Positions 11,086-61,818 of a stretch of 64,000 nucleotides of DNA are shown piece after piece (within the stretch, counting starts at the first letter, position 1; each line of letters begins with the position of its first letter). This DNA comes from Eutreptiella sp. 'Long Island Sound 2002' (lineage: Eukaryota; Euglenozoa; Euglenophyceae; Eutreptiales; Eutreptiaceae), in the NCBI GenBank assembly GCA_964036045.1, contig OZ038380.1, forward strand, positions 169,496,031-169,560,030, given 5' to 3'. The notes beneath the pieces were generated by a model, which made no database searches, was not told the origin of the DNA, and saw nothing but the letters and a program-made list of their open reading frames with translations. A program made the translations under genes and the position numbers.

Positions 11086-11829
11086 CAGAAAGGTGGGTGG
11101 GTGGGGGGTCAGATGCCAAAAACAAGTTCATGTACCTAAAATCAGCTTCCAATTTCCGGCCCTTTCAATTACTTTGTATTCTTCTTGAGGAAACATTTTT
11201 GGGGGGGCTCAGACGAAGATGAGCTGGCGTAGCCTGCTCACTTCACAGTACTCGAGGTACCCCCTCAGAATCAAGGTTCAGAGCTGTCTAGTGCTACGAT
11301 GATCCCACGATGGTATGGTAGCGCATCTGACACGTAGTGAGGACGAGCTAAGTCTGAAAATTAGGTTACGCAGTGGGAGACTGCCACGCCCGTCGGCTTC
11401 CCAGTGTGCATGAGGCACAATGTGGGACCGGGTGCATGGTGCGTGTACGGTGCGCACCGTTTGGGGCAATTACACAGCTTTCACCCCCCCCATTGGACCC
11501 TCACAAAAAAGTACTACACAGCAACATTGGCACTAAAAAAACAGCCAGGAAATGAGTTTCTTGTAGTCCAAAGTGAATGTGGATTGTACAGAGCAAAAAT
11601 GATTCATGTACAACATATAGGTATCCAAATGGAAAATGCAAGAAGTTGAGCAACAATGCTTACCACAAGATGTTGCCTACAAAATCGACAATCACTGTGA
11701 CCTTATAAGGGGTCGCAACATAACTTGGACTCCATGTGCCCTATCCGCCTGTTCCCATTCACCTCATATTCTGTGCGTAGGTAATCACCCCGGACGTTGT
11801 GAGGGACCCACAATCGTAGCCGGAACCCG

Positions 11830-11930
11830 CTCATTTGCACTGCTCCGGTTGTAGAAGATAGGGATACCGGCTTGAACCCAAGACAAAGACATTGTGTTGC
11901 TGAGCTATAGACCAAGGGATGGCATGTACA
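11830..11930 (-). repeat. tRNA-like pol III promoter-bearing sequence (SINE head?)
   Basis: On the minus strand TATAGCTCAGCAAC resembles a tRNA A box, and GGGTTCAAGCC, about 35 nt downstream, resembles a B box. The arms do not fold into a full cloverleaf, so I do not call a tRNA gene; a tRNA-derived SINE relic is more likely. Confidence 0.4.
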
Positions 11931-13077
11931 ATGCAGCCCTCGGGGCATACAGGGTGAAATGGGGCACCAGCTCAGCAACACAGCATCTCACTGGGCAACA
12001 ACAGGGCAAAACAATGGCGTCAGGTAAATTATCTAAATGAAAAAGATGCACTAGGCGCACACGGTGCGCGCATTGTAGGCTGAAAAAGACAGCGGTGTGA
12101 AGACTAAGGCTAAGATGAATCAATGGGTTGTATTTCATACACTATCAGTGGGTTGTATTTCATACACTATCAGTGGGTTGTATTTCATACGCTATCAGTG
12201 GGTTGTATTTCATACGCTATCACCACTAGAGAGGGAGGAGGATGACATTCATGCACAGTATTCTTCCTGAGGATCCATTTTTTGATGTCTGTGCTAGGTG
12301 CGCGGGGTGGAAGTCCACAAGGTTGCCGAAGTCATGAGACCCCCCCCCAAACCTTGGGCTGAGTTGGTGCACTATGTGCAATACCGACACAATGAAACCT
12401 AGCTAGGGAGGAAGGGAGGAAACCCACTTGCATTTATGTATGTGTCACAAGAGTCTTCACATCCTTGGTGATTGGTGGCCGTGGCCAAGCGCAATCTACT
12501 GCTGCGTGAGTGTGTTGGAAGATAGTGGTAGCCTTCTGGAACATAGGCATTCTGCCTTGACCCCATTGGGGCCCAACTTGTAGCAATATGCAGCATTATG
12601 TGGGCCGCTACTGATAAGCCATGCTACTGATTTGCAGTGATCCGAGAGTGCGAATGCAGGGCTCAAGTGCTGGCTCATAAAGAGAATCCACAAAGACATT
12701 GTTTCCTAGAGATGGCAAGGCAATGACGATGAAGGTTGGAATCCGCTTTGGAGTGTGTGGCAAACCACCTGCCGATTTGTTGCATTGTGAATGTACACGA
12801 CATCCGGTGATTCCCCATCAAATCCAACATCCACCTATAACAAACAACGTGCAACAAAACCGGGTAAAAATGGGCTAAAATGGCTGAAAATGGGTGAAAA
12901 TGGGTGGCAAGTCAAATGTGCCACATGCTCGATGCACAAGAAGCGTAAAAAATTCTGTTATGGAACAACCAAATAGTGAAAAAAAGGCCACAACTGGTGT
13001 TCAAGTAGTTGCCGACATACGAAACTTTGCACTGCGTGCACGGCATTCCCTTGATCCTCCACACCGTACTAGAAGCA
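11931..13077. other. Non-coding, with a 25-bp tandem repeat
   Basis: Four head-to-tail copies of a 25-bp unit containing GGGTTGTATTTCATAC start at 12124, 12149, 12174 and 12199. The minus strand of 12.4-12.86 kb has short frames without a recognisable domain. No gene called. Confidence 0.6.
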
Positions 13078-13404
13078 CTAGACGCCTACGGCCTCTAACA
13101 GCAGATCACAGTACCCCCAGAGTTTGGTGTCACTGGAGGTGTGACACCCCATGGTCTCTGACCCGCCAAGGTTGCGGCAGTAGTCGTGCTGAAGCTTTGG
13201 GTACTTATCAGGGGTGAACCTGTGGCCATGGGGAACTTGGGCATCCCAGTGTAGGCAAAACAGATCGCTCCGCTTCATTTGGGAGCCGCGGTAATTCGCC
13301 CCGTCGTGGTCACTGTAGCGTTTGTCACGCACAGCCATCAGCCCATGGACAATGATCAGGAAGATCAGGGCGTTCATACAACACAGCCACCGCTTCAGAG
13401 GCAT
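13078..13404 (-). CDS. Small secreted or membrane protein with kringle-like domain
   Basis: A 108-residue ORF from an ATG (13404; the frame is open for only nine codons upstream). The N-terminus MPLKRW...NALIFLIIVHGLM is a signal peptide or signal anchor. The rest follows the kringle pattern: GANYRG, LFCLHW, a PHGHRF-like segment, HDYCRN, MGCHT and WGYCD. Cysteines matching C2, C3, C4 and C5 are present, but C1 (before YRG) and C6 (after YCD) are both absent, so the outer disulfide would be missing while the two inner ones could form. Kringles bind proteins or lipids outside the cell. It stops soon after YCD, so it may be a first exon or a truncated gene. Confidence 0.55.
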   Translation of the reverse strand: MPLKRWLCCMNALIFLIIVHGLMAVRDKRYSDHDGANYRGSQMKRSDLFCLHWDAQVPHGHRFTPDKYPKLQHDYCRNLGGSETMGCHTSSDTKLWGYCDLLLEAVGV

Positions 13405-14157
13405 GGCGCCTAGGGGGGGGGGGGGGTGCAAGGGGGCGGGAATTACGACGGGGGGAGGGTATCATGGGTTGTTGTGTTTCGATGAGCCTGTGTTAAGACA
13501 GGGGTGTGGGGGGGGGGGGGGGTACCACTAGCGGCTAGTGAGCCCTGTCAGTTGGGGTGGAACCGCTGGCTTGGCAGGCGTTCTCTCATGAAAAAACAAA
13601 ACAAACTCGGTTGCCAAGGATCATCCTGCCAAACACTCACCTCATGGTTGGCTTCCAAGCCATGCTCAGCATTGGCTGGATAGTTGGTATTCAAGCCGAA
13701 AAGAGACTCGTTGAAAAGGGAACAGGTGGTGAAGCATGTGTCAAAGAAGCGATGGGTCCCTGTGGACGAAAGAGGCTAACAGAAACCTTTGTAAATTTTG
13801 CACAAACATCAATGGCCTCCAAAAATGCTCTCCCAACCCTTGCACCACCCCACACCAATTTTTGACCACCGCACTGTTGATGACATCAAGCAGGAGCCTC
13901 AGCAAAGACGACCATCTGCCTTTGCATGTCCTTTCCTTCAAGCGCCTCACCTCGCTTTCAGTGTGGGGACATTGATCGCCTGCCAGTGTGTGCTCCCATG
14001 AGAATCTCTGTATCATCTACCGCATTCAACTACGATTGCCGTCTTACCTCTTCTACTGTATGTTCCCATCAGGAATGATGCATCAACGTTGTACCTTGAG
14101 GAGTTGGTGCACCATGTTATCCCCCCCCCCTTGTCCTACCCCCCCCCCCTTGTATAA
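13405..14157. other. No gene recognised
   Basis: It contains G runs at about 13412-13426 and 13508-13521 and C runs near 14120-14150. The open frames have no recognisable domain. Confidence 0.4.
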
Positions 14158-15025
14158 GCTACGCCAAAGTACCAAATTAATCCGGTCCCTACGCCTACTG
14201 TAGCTTGGACACGGGCGTAGCTTGCGCGCGATACATACGGCTACCGTCACCGGGGGCCCGGGTTCAAAAAGAGAGGATTGCATGGTGAGCTGGTGCAAGA
14301 AAGGGGAATATAATGCACAAATATCCCCAAAATCAGAGCCATGTGGGTTCAAGTGGGCAAACACTCACAATAAATGTGTCCATGACTCTATGTGGCTGGC
14401 AGATTCGTCACCAAACCCATGTCTTATGTGGCTGCACTACGTTTGGTACCGAATTAAAATTAGGTACCAAATTAATACGGTCCCTACGCCTACTGTAGCT
14501 TGGAACAGGGCGTAGCTTATCCATGAGCGGTGGAAAGTCAAGCGACAGGTCCCCACCGATAGACCCACGCTCTCAAAACGTGCATAGTCATCAATACGGC
14601 GCCGAAGCCGCCGCCACAGATCGTGCACAGATACGGCGCCGGAGGTGCCGCCACAGATAGTGCTGCTCTCCCTCCCATCGGAATCCCAAGGGCGTAGCTT
14701 ATACAGGGGGGGGGGGTAGCTACGCAAAAGTCTCAAAGTAATACGGTCCCTACACCTGCTGTACTAATGTAGCTTGGACAAGGCCATAGTTTGCACGTGA
14801 GACATACAACTACCGGCACACACGCCACCACCAAAAAAGGGGAAGATAATGCACCAATATCCCCAAAATCAGAGCTCTGTGGGCGCAAGTGGGCAAACGC
14901 TCACAGCAAAAGTGTTCATGACTCTATGTGGCTGGCAAATTCGTCACCAAACCCATGTCTTATGTGGCTGCACTTCATTTGGTACCGAATCAAATTGGGT
15001 CCCAAATTAATACGGTCCCTACGAT
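14158..15025. repeat. Two direct copies of a ~330-bp repeat
   Basis: Copy 1 is about 14158-14490 and copy 2 about 14719-15023. Shared blocks include TCCCCAAAATCAGAGC, CATGACTCTATGTGGCTGGC and TTCGTCACCAAACCCATG. The segment CAAATTAATACGGTCCCTAC occurs at the borders. Copies differ by point changes and small indels. No coding capacity recognised. Confidence 0.8.
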
Positions 15026-15059
15026 GATCCCACTAAGGACTCGGGCGGAGCTGACACAT

Positions 15060-15145
15060 AGAGGGAACGTTTGCCCGGCGCGCGCCTGGCGCGCCCAGCA
15101 TCCAAATCAATGTTCTGGCCATCTATCCCAATGCTTTACACCGGT
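15060..15145 (-). pseudogene. Duplicated fragment of the histidine kinase 5' end
   Basis: On the minus strand this matches the region around the kinase start (9808-9870): ATGCTGGGCGCGCC and GGGCAAACGTTCCCTC, preceded by a near-identical upstream stretch (CATTGGGATAGATGGCC here). It carries an 11-bp insertion (GCGCCAGGCGC-like duplication) that breaks the frame. Only the leader and the first ~10 codons are present. Confidence 0.6.
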
Positions 15146-16049
15146 TTCAGAAGCACCGCTTCTGTTACACAGGGCCAGCATCTTCCAAAAGCTCTGTCTG
15201 CAAAAGCTCTGTCAGCACCGACAGAATGCGCAATCGCCTGTTGCCTAAATGGGGACGCATCTTTTGAATTTCTTGTGTGCACAAAAATGGACTGGCTTGT
15301 GTGGAGGAGTATGCACAGGATTGAATTTCTTTTATGGGTGAACCGGGCCTCCTTCCGGAGCACCCAGAAGAGCTGAAGGGCTGTGCACCTAAGTTGCGTC
15401 CACACACTCAGATGGGAGGGAGGCTAATAGTGAGGGAATTTGGCATGGGCCACCATTCACCACTCAAGCACAAGAGACGGTGCACGGTGGCTTGTCAAGG
15501 TAGGCAGGCAAGACCTGGAACAGGAAGATTCTTTGTACCTTGTATGCAACAAAGTGAGTTTCCAATGTCCAGGCTAGCCGAGTGTTGTTCTGCAATTTGT
15601 TTTACCAAGGACTGACAAACAGTTGTTCTGTCTATGGTTGGGCCAGTGCTTGCTTGTCTTTGCCCAACCCCCGATCCACTCCACTCCGGCGAAGGCCCCT
15701 AAGGCTAGGGGTGTCCCAACCAAAATAGGATTTGATTCTTTAGGTTGAAAAACAGTGTCAATAATGTCAAAAGCTTCACTGAGATAATGACAGCAGTAAA
15801 GGGTATGATGGACTGTTTCCAGTAGGCAAGAGGTCTTAGGGGGCAGTGTGGCTAAGAAGCCTAGGTTGGTGGCTCAGTCTCTAGTGGCAGGGGCTGGTTT
15901 GTATAGTCGTCAGCAAAGACATACATGAAGCCATATATCGATCTCTGTGGACTTGTCCTCAATTGCTCACCGATATATTTGTTGACACTGACATTCAGAC
16001 ACAAAAAAGCGCGCAGACACAATCATGGCATTCATTTTGTCCATTTGTA
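15146..16049. other. No gene recognised
   Basis: Mixed-composition DNA with short unrelated frames and no domain, repeat array or RNA gene that I can support. Confidence 0.4.
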
Positions 16050-16632
16050 CCCCCCCCCCTTGTCGTTCCCCACCTCAGGGAAGACGGTCCCCCACCACCC
16101 CCTGGGGGACGGTCACCAAGTGACGGTCCCCCAACCCGCCTGGGGGACCGCACTACCACCGTACATGCACATTTGCAGGCACAGAAATTGCAGCTAAAAC
16201 GAAAGAATTCAGCATAAGATACGTTCAAAGGGCTGCCAATGTACAGAGACCTACTCCTTGACCGGCTCGCTATGAAATTTCTTGGGCGGGAGGAAAATTG
16301 CTCTGCGGGAGGGGGGGGGTGACACGGAAGCCCGTTTTCCCAACCCCCCCCCCTCCTTCGGCGGGCGTCCATGTCACCCCTCCCCCGCAGAGCAATTTTC
16401 AGGTCGCCTTGGTCCTGCTCCACTTCACCTTGAACTCTTGCACATGCTCTCCACTTTCCACTGGAATGCTTTGGGCAGCACCCTTGGGTGGTGCTTTTGC
16501 CTTCTTGGTAGGAGCCACCCACACAACAACACAATGAGCCGCAACAAAAAATTTTGGGTTGACCAAGTGACGGTCCCCCACCCCCCCCTGGGGAACGACA
16601 AGGGGTGGGGAACGACAAGGGGGGGGGGGGTA
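16050..16632. mobile_element. GACGGTCCCCC-family inverted-repeat element, copy 1
   Basis: The left end CCCCCCTTGTCGTTCCCCACC and the right end GGGGAACGACAAGGGGGGG are inverted. GGTCACCAAGTGACGGTCCC and GACCAAGTGACGGTCCC sit near the two ends. The centre holds a hairpin: GCTCTGCGGGAGGGGG...GTGACA (16305-16325) against TGTCACCCCTCCCCCGCAGAGC (16372-16393). No ORF with a domain. A related copy is at 56.2 kb. Confidence 0.7.
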
Positions 16633-18905
16633 AGATGGTTACCAGGAGAAACTAAAGTAGTGAGGTATTTCACTATGCCCTGCTAGATATCTGCTAGCTG
16701 CTGTGATAGCCGGTGCAGTAGGGTGTTGGCATGGGCGTGTGTGTCGTTCGCCTGCATACATGCGTAGGTGGGGGCTTGTTCGTGCGTGACAGTTTCGAGG
16801 TGTGTCCCTGGCAGACTCTCTTGTGCTGCGGTTTGTAGCATACCTAGTCGCTTAGGTTGGGGTCTGTGGCGGATGGTCTATTAGCCTTAGTGCGGTATAC
16901 CACAATGGCGTGCTGCTTGACGTGTTAGGTTTCCAGAATGCGGAGATTGGCGATGTGTAGCATTTCTCCCGCGGCCGCCACTCCTCTGCCCTCGCGCATT
17001 CTATTACTTGTACATTGGTCCCCAATTTGGCAAACACCACCGGTTCCCGCTGTCGTTCCAGCAGCTCAAGCGGCTGCGACCACAAGTCAACGTTAGACAA
17101 AGGGCCCGTTGATGTGGACCATCGATTTGCCCACCCCGCCAACAAGTAGTTGGACGTCGAGAAGTACAGTAGCTTCCCTGGACCTCACGACTGGAGTACT
17201 TGCACGGCATAGTACAACTCTGCCGCATGTTGTGACTGAGCATGCTTGACGGGGACACTCACCGCTGACTGCCCTGTAGGCAGCCCTCTTTGCTGCACTC
17301 CAAAAGGTATCATACTGATGGTGGAGCACCCCAACTACGAAGGGTACACAGTAGATTCACATTTGTTTGAATGCCTAAAACTGTTGGAGGCGGCCCGCTC
17401 TGCCACAATGGCAGGATCACAATTCCATGGCTCAAACAGCAAAATGTTTCAGCTTCAGGGTCAGACTTGCCACAGGCGTTCAGTCCCAAAATGACAATTG
17501 GTGGGATGGTCGGCATGCAATCGTACACCCCCGCATACATGGTTACCCCACCCGTCAATTGTTAGCATTGTAAGGGGATGCCATACATGCTGAGTAAATG
17601 TGCCAGCCGGTGCTTCTGGATATTCGTACAAGTTTGAGTTTCCAGGAGGACATTCACATTGCCTGTCAGACAGTGGGGAGCCGTATATTTGGTGAGTGAG
17701 AGTGGGACAGTTGCCCTATGCTCGAAGAGTAGTGCCACTTCTGTGCCTTGGTGTCCCTCCCTGCCAGCACGGAGGGGGGCTTTGTTCAGTATATGATTGG
17801 TTACACTCAATGTTTTGAGTGTTTTTCTCTTGCTTTTGGTTGCCCTCTGGTTTTAGGTTGCCAACAGCATGCTTGTGCCCATCTGCATGGCTACATCCAT
17901 ATTAGTTGCGCATGTTGCTCATCTTTGCACTCTGTGGGCCTTTTGCCCCTTTGCCGTCGGGGCATTTCTGCACGGCGTGCACGCAGCGCCCAATAGCAAG
18001 TTGTGTTTCCCGTGACCATACCCACACAATGTTATCACAATTATCCATTGCCACTGTGACCTTCCATGCACAAACCGGAAAAGAAATCGGAAAATGCATC
18101 ACCAGCCTCGAACTGATTGGCATAGCATCAGTGAAATGGGTCACAGGGTTAGGAAAACGAGGGTCATGGTTGAACTTATCTAAGTGCTCTGACCAATGCA
18201 GTTCATCAACCGCCAAATTCAAGTACCAAATTCAGGTTCTGACCTTACAGGTCCAAACATAGCCTACTTTTCGACAGCACGCACACAGCGCACGGTGCGC
18301 CCCTCTTGTTGGCAGGCACCTGCTCCTTTGGTCTGTGGTCTGTGCCTTTCGCGTTGCTTCATCCTTATCGGGGCACCCCCCCTGCTCTTGGGTGTGGCCT
18401 GTGTATGCCTTTTCATGTGTTTGCACCTGCACTTTGACTCTGGGTGCCTTGCATTGTCCATTGTCGCCCTGTGGTGGGATGTGCACGTTTCCCCCGCATT
18501 GGCCAATGCTGTGGGCCGTGCACTCGCCGAGTCCAGCCAGGCCTTTGCTTACCAACAGGAGGGGGGGGGGGGTGATTTCGGAGACCCACCCACCCAGGGT
18601 TTTGGAAACTTTTCTCGTGGAAAAAAATGAAATCTTGAATAGAGGGCCAACGAAACCCACCCCAAAATGGCAAAAAGGCCGCCCCCCCCCCCCCCCTGGT
18701 AGGGTAGGCAGGCCACTAAGCAAAGGCCTGAGTCCAGGACCGAGAAGGATTTTAGCAAGATATCCAGGAGGGACACCGGCATGGGTCAGCGGGGTCAGTG
18801 CACATGCAGGACCTTCCACTCTGAGCCTGGCAGCAAGGCCGCCAGAAGGCCCAGGTCGGGACCTCGATTTGGTGAGAGCCTCCCTGGATCAGGGAAGTAT
18901 TAGAA
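16633..18905. other. No gene recognised
   Basis: About 2.3 kb without a supportable gene. It has G/C runs near 18561-18572 and 18685-18700. Frames through them are low-complexity. Confidence 0.4.
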
Positions 18906-19265
18906 AGGGGGCTGGGGGGTCTGGGACACAGAAGTTTGTGTACCCAAAATGGCCCGACAAGATATTCCCAATGGCAAGTTTTACCAAAGTACATGCAATC
19001 CAAAATCCAGAAAGTCAATAGTGCATAGCAGAATCCATCAGGCCCCCAGAGTCCACTCAGCAATGCAAAAACAATAAATAGTCTGTATGTCAAGCAATGG
19101 TATGAAAAAGATTCAATGGTAAAACCACCGTTAGCACAGCAACGAATGTTTCGTTTTTTTCCCCACAATGGTCCCTTTGGTCTGGAGGGTGGGCGGGGTC
19201 CGGGGGGGGGGGGGGGTGCCCCCCCCCCCCTCCAGTGTACGGCCATTCTAATACTTCCCTGCCCT
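18906..19265. repeat. Dispersed repeat family G, copy 1
   Basis: GGGGTCTGGGAC...TGTACCCAAAATGGCCCGAC followed by AGATATTCCC, and later ATGGTCCCTTTGGTCTGG then a G/C-rich hairpin and GTGTACGGCCATTC, match 45.70-45.87 kb. Here the two halves are separated by about 150 bp more than in the other copy. Confidence 0.65.
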
Positions 19266-19694
19266 GGATGGAGGGTAGACCAGCACGCGCATGCCGCGCC
19301 GTGCGTCATGCCGTGTGTCAACTTCACCATCCCTCTGCCACTCCATTCTCCAGGTCCAGCCACGAAACTCCATGCACAAAAAAGGGGGCCGGACCGCAAT
19401 GATGCCTACCTGACAAGGAGCCAGATGCAAATGCGGACAGAGTTTGGGTCAGTGTTGGGCACGGGTCAGACAGCAAATGACGCACGCACTGTTACAGAAT
19501 TGACAACCACCAGAGGACTGTTCCTTGAGGCTTCGTTCCCCCAAACCGTCTCACCCCCTCAACAAATTCGTAATGCCTCCCCCACCCTATCCCTCACCCA
19601 GCAACCATCTGCACTTTGGGGGGGGAAACCAACAACTATCAACCGGTCATCAGTTGACAATCAACTGTCAGCAGATGGCGGTCAAAATCGGGGC

Positions 19695-19950
19695 TGTCCT
19701 TAAGGGAGAAGAAAAAAGAAAGAAAAGGGTTCGTAACGCCAACAGAAACGAGTGTTCACGGGGACGCTCTCTGCTTCATGGTCATGGGACTTTCGGGCTG
19801 GGGGTTGGTGGTTGGTGGGGATTGGCGGTTGGCAGTCGGCGTTTGGTGGCGGTTGGCGGTTGGCGGTTGGCGGTTGGCGGTTGGCGGTTGGCGGTCCTTG
19901 AGGGCTGTCCTTCACCCAAAAAAAAAAAGATGTGGGTTCTTAAGGAGAGC
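19695..19950. mobile_element. GGCGGTTGG-family element, copy 1
   Basis: It begins GGGCTGTCCTTAAGGGAG, then AACGCCAACAGAAACGAG, then a GGCGGTTGG array, and ends GGGCTGTCCTTCACCC + A run + GGGTTCTTAAG. Related copies at 26.3, 30.3, 30.8, 34.0 and 39.1 kb share these blocks, some in the opposite orientation. Confidence 0.7.
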
Positions 19951-20439
19951 CGATGGGTTAAATATCCGCGATCAAGGGTTGCCTGTGGCGACTACGGCGC
20001 AACGGATGCCAATGCAGAATCCTTGAGCTTTGCCAGTAGTGGAGGTTACGCCTCCGGTCGTCAAGTTCGAACCTCGCACTCCATGCCTGAGCACGAGGGG
20101 GCCACTGAGTCATCCCTGAAGGATACAAATCGTCCACAAATCCTCAACGGATCCTCAAGACGTTCAACGCAAGTCCTCCGCAAGTCCTTTTCGTGTCCAA
20201 AACCAATCCTATACAACTGCCGTGCAAGCACAAGGCGGGCCCCATGCAGTCACAACCCCAACGCTCGCTCAACCAGTGCTCGCTGGACTGCATTTCAAGA
20301 TCAGGGCATTGTGTAGCAACGCTGAAGGAGGGGGGCGGATACACCAGGGCATAAGGGAAAGCCGGGCTATGCGCCTGGTACAACCACAAGCAGCCACTTG
20401 GCGCATGGCTGTGGCACATCGTCGTCGTCGGGCACCCCC

Positions 20440-20740
20440 CGCGAAGTGCCGTCACTCACAGCGGGGGAGGCCGCGTGCGCTCCCGACCGTCAGACCAGAG
20501 CATTGCCGCCGGTCCGTTGCCCTGCGAGGCAACGAGGCGGTCCGGGGGGATCGCGCGGATGACGGACGGAGTCACCGGGGGAATCACTGCGGGTGCGGCA
20601 ACGAGGCCGCCCCCCGGGCGCTCCGGGGGAACGGTCCACTCAGGGGCATGTGACCGCAGTACGTCCCTGTTCACGCCCGCCACTCCGCGAAGTGCCGTCA
20701 CCCACAGCGGAGGAGGAGGCCGCGTGCACCCCCCGCCCTT
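20440..20740. repeat. Local GC-rich repeats
   Basis: GCGAAGTGCCGTCAC(T/C)CACAGCGG and GGAGGCCGCGTGC occur at 20447-20475 and 20692-20735. Between them a shorter unit built on GCAACGAGGC and CGGGGGGA/CGGGGGAA repeats. Confidence 0.6.
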
Positions 20741-20960
20741 GGCTTTGACACTGCGATGTGCCTTGAAGATTCTGTCGTAGCCAAGCACCTTCAATGGGCA
20801 CTTCTTGGCCCCAAGGCTCTTGACCATCTGATCATCCACATTCTTCTCATCTTCAATGGAAGTCTCGTTCATGTAGCCGACCTCAGCAGCCACCGGGCGC
20901 GGGTTTTCGTTGTCCCACATGAGCCACACAAGCCCAGAGCCGCCAGAGGCGTGAACTTAT
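20700..20960 (-). CDS. Candidate exon of unknown gene
   Basis: The minus strand reads VWLMWDNENPRPVAAEVGYM, then NETSIEDEKNVDDQMVKSLG and AKKCPLKVLGYDRIFKAHRS, with balanced composition unlike the low-complexity frames around it. I recognise no family. Donor and acceptor choices are unclear (GCTGCTGAG before GTCGGC could be an acceptor; AAG|GTGCTT a donor). It lies downstream of the last confident exon of the ankyrin/coiled-coil gene on the same strand and could be a later exon of it, but I cannot match the phase. Confidence 0.35.
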
Positions 20961-21174
20961 CGCCGGGTGCGCTGCCGCGGTCATATCGACGAGAAGACAA
21001 GGTCAGACCAGAGCATCGCTGTCGGCCATCATTAAAGAGTTCAGGTGGGGGGTTCATGTGGGCCCTGACCATCTCCACATCAGATAATTTTTCTCAGGGG
21101 AAATACGAAATTTACAAAAGAGGGCAGAAACTTGGGGCGAGGCTAGGTACACAACCGTTTGGCTGGTCTGACCA

Positions 21175-21382
21175 GGGATGTATTCGAAGAGGGCCCAGAG
21201 GGGGGCGGTCAGGAGCGGTCAGGCAGGTGGTGGGACGGGCCGGGCAAGACGGTTTGGAGCGGTTACTGTCGGTTATGGATGGCGTTGCGGTTGGGAGACG
21301 GCTCAGCGGCTGCGTCACGCGGGCTCGGCCCACGAAAAGGGGGGGGGGGGGTGGCCCTCCCCAGTGTCCAATGCATCCCGGG
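21175..21382 (+). mobile_element. MITE-1, divergent copy
   Basis: Start GGGATGTATTCGAAGAGGG and end GTCCAATGCATCCC match the MITE-1 termini. The interior keeps GGAGCGGTTACTGTCGGTTA. It is more diverged than the other copies. Confidence 0.65.
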
Positions 21383-21406
21383 GCCCACCCACTCCCCCAC
21401 CCACGC

Positions 21407-21590
21407 GGCTGTGGGATGCGGATGTTGTATGCCAAGCTGCACCACACAGGCACAAGGCACAAGGCTGCAGAGCAACAAAGGCAGAACAATAGGCCCTTCA
21501 GTAACATCGCCACAGGCGCCTGTCGCTGTGACGGAAGGCAGCACCCTGTCCAAGGTGGCTCTGAGGGCCCGTACAGACATCACCAAACCC
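21407..21590. repeat. Direct repeat with 23.70-23.88 kb
   Basis: GCTGTGGGATGCGGATGTTG, CACACAGGCACAAGG and CTGAGGGCCCGTACAGACATC here correspond to GCTGTGGGATGCAGATGTTG, CACACGGGCACAGG and CTGAGGGCTCGTTCAACCATC at 23699-23880. Confidence 0.65.
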
Positions 21591-21761
21591 CCCCGCCCCC
21601 CGGGAGGTGGGGGTTTTCCCCCCTAAGCCATAGCCATCGCCATGGTCACACATTCAGCACCGGAGCAGCAGTGGGCAGTGCACCATCGCAGTTCATCTCA
21701 CATGGCACATGTCAGATCCGAGCAGCCTCAGCCACAGTTTGGTAGCGGTCCGGCCTCCCCC

Positions 21762-21972
21762 GGGATGCATCAGAAGGGAAGGGGCCTCAGAGGCGGCCCC
21801 AGAGGCGGTTAGGCAGGCGGTTGGAGGAGGTTGCCGAAGCGGTTGGGGGCGGTTACTGTCGGTTACAAATGCCATTAAGGCTGGCACTTGGCGTCAGGGG
21901 GACAGCGGCTGGGCATAGGCGGGGCGCCTTGGGGAAGGGGGGGGGGTACCTCCCCCCGTTCCAATGCATCCC
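21762..21972 (+). mobile_element. MITE-1 copy next to an exon
   Basis: A 211-bp copy with terminal inverted repeats GGGATGCATCAGAAGGG and (inverted) GGGATGCATTGGAACGG. The interior has GGTTGGAGGAGG and CGGTTACTGTCGGTTAC. Its right end is 14 bp inside the intron from the 5' splice site at 21987. Confidence 0.8.
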
Positions 21973-21986
21973 TGTCCCTCCCTCAC

Positions 21987-61818
<39,832 letters not shown>

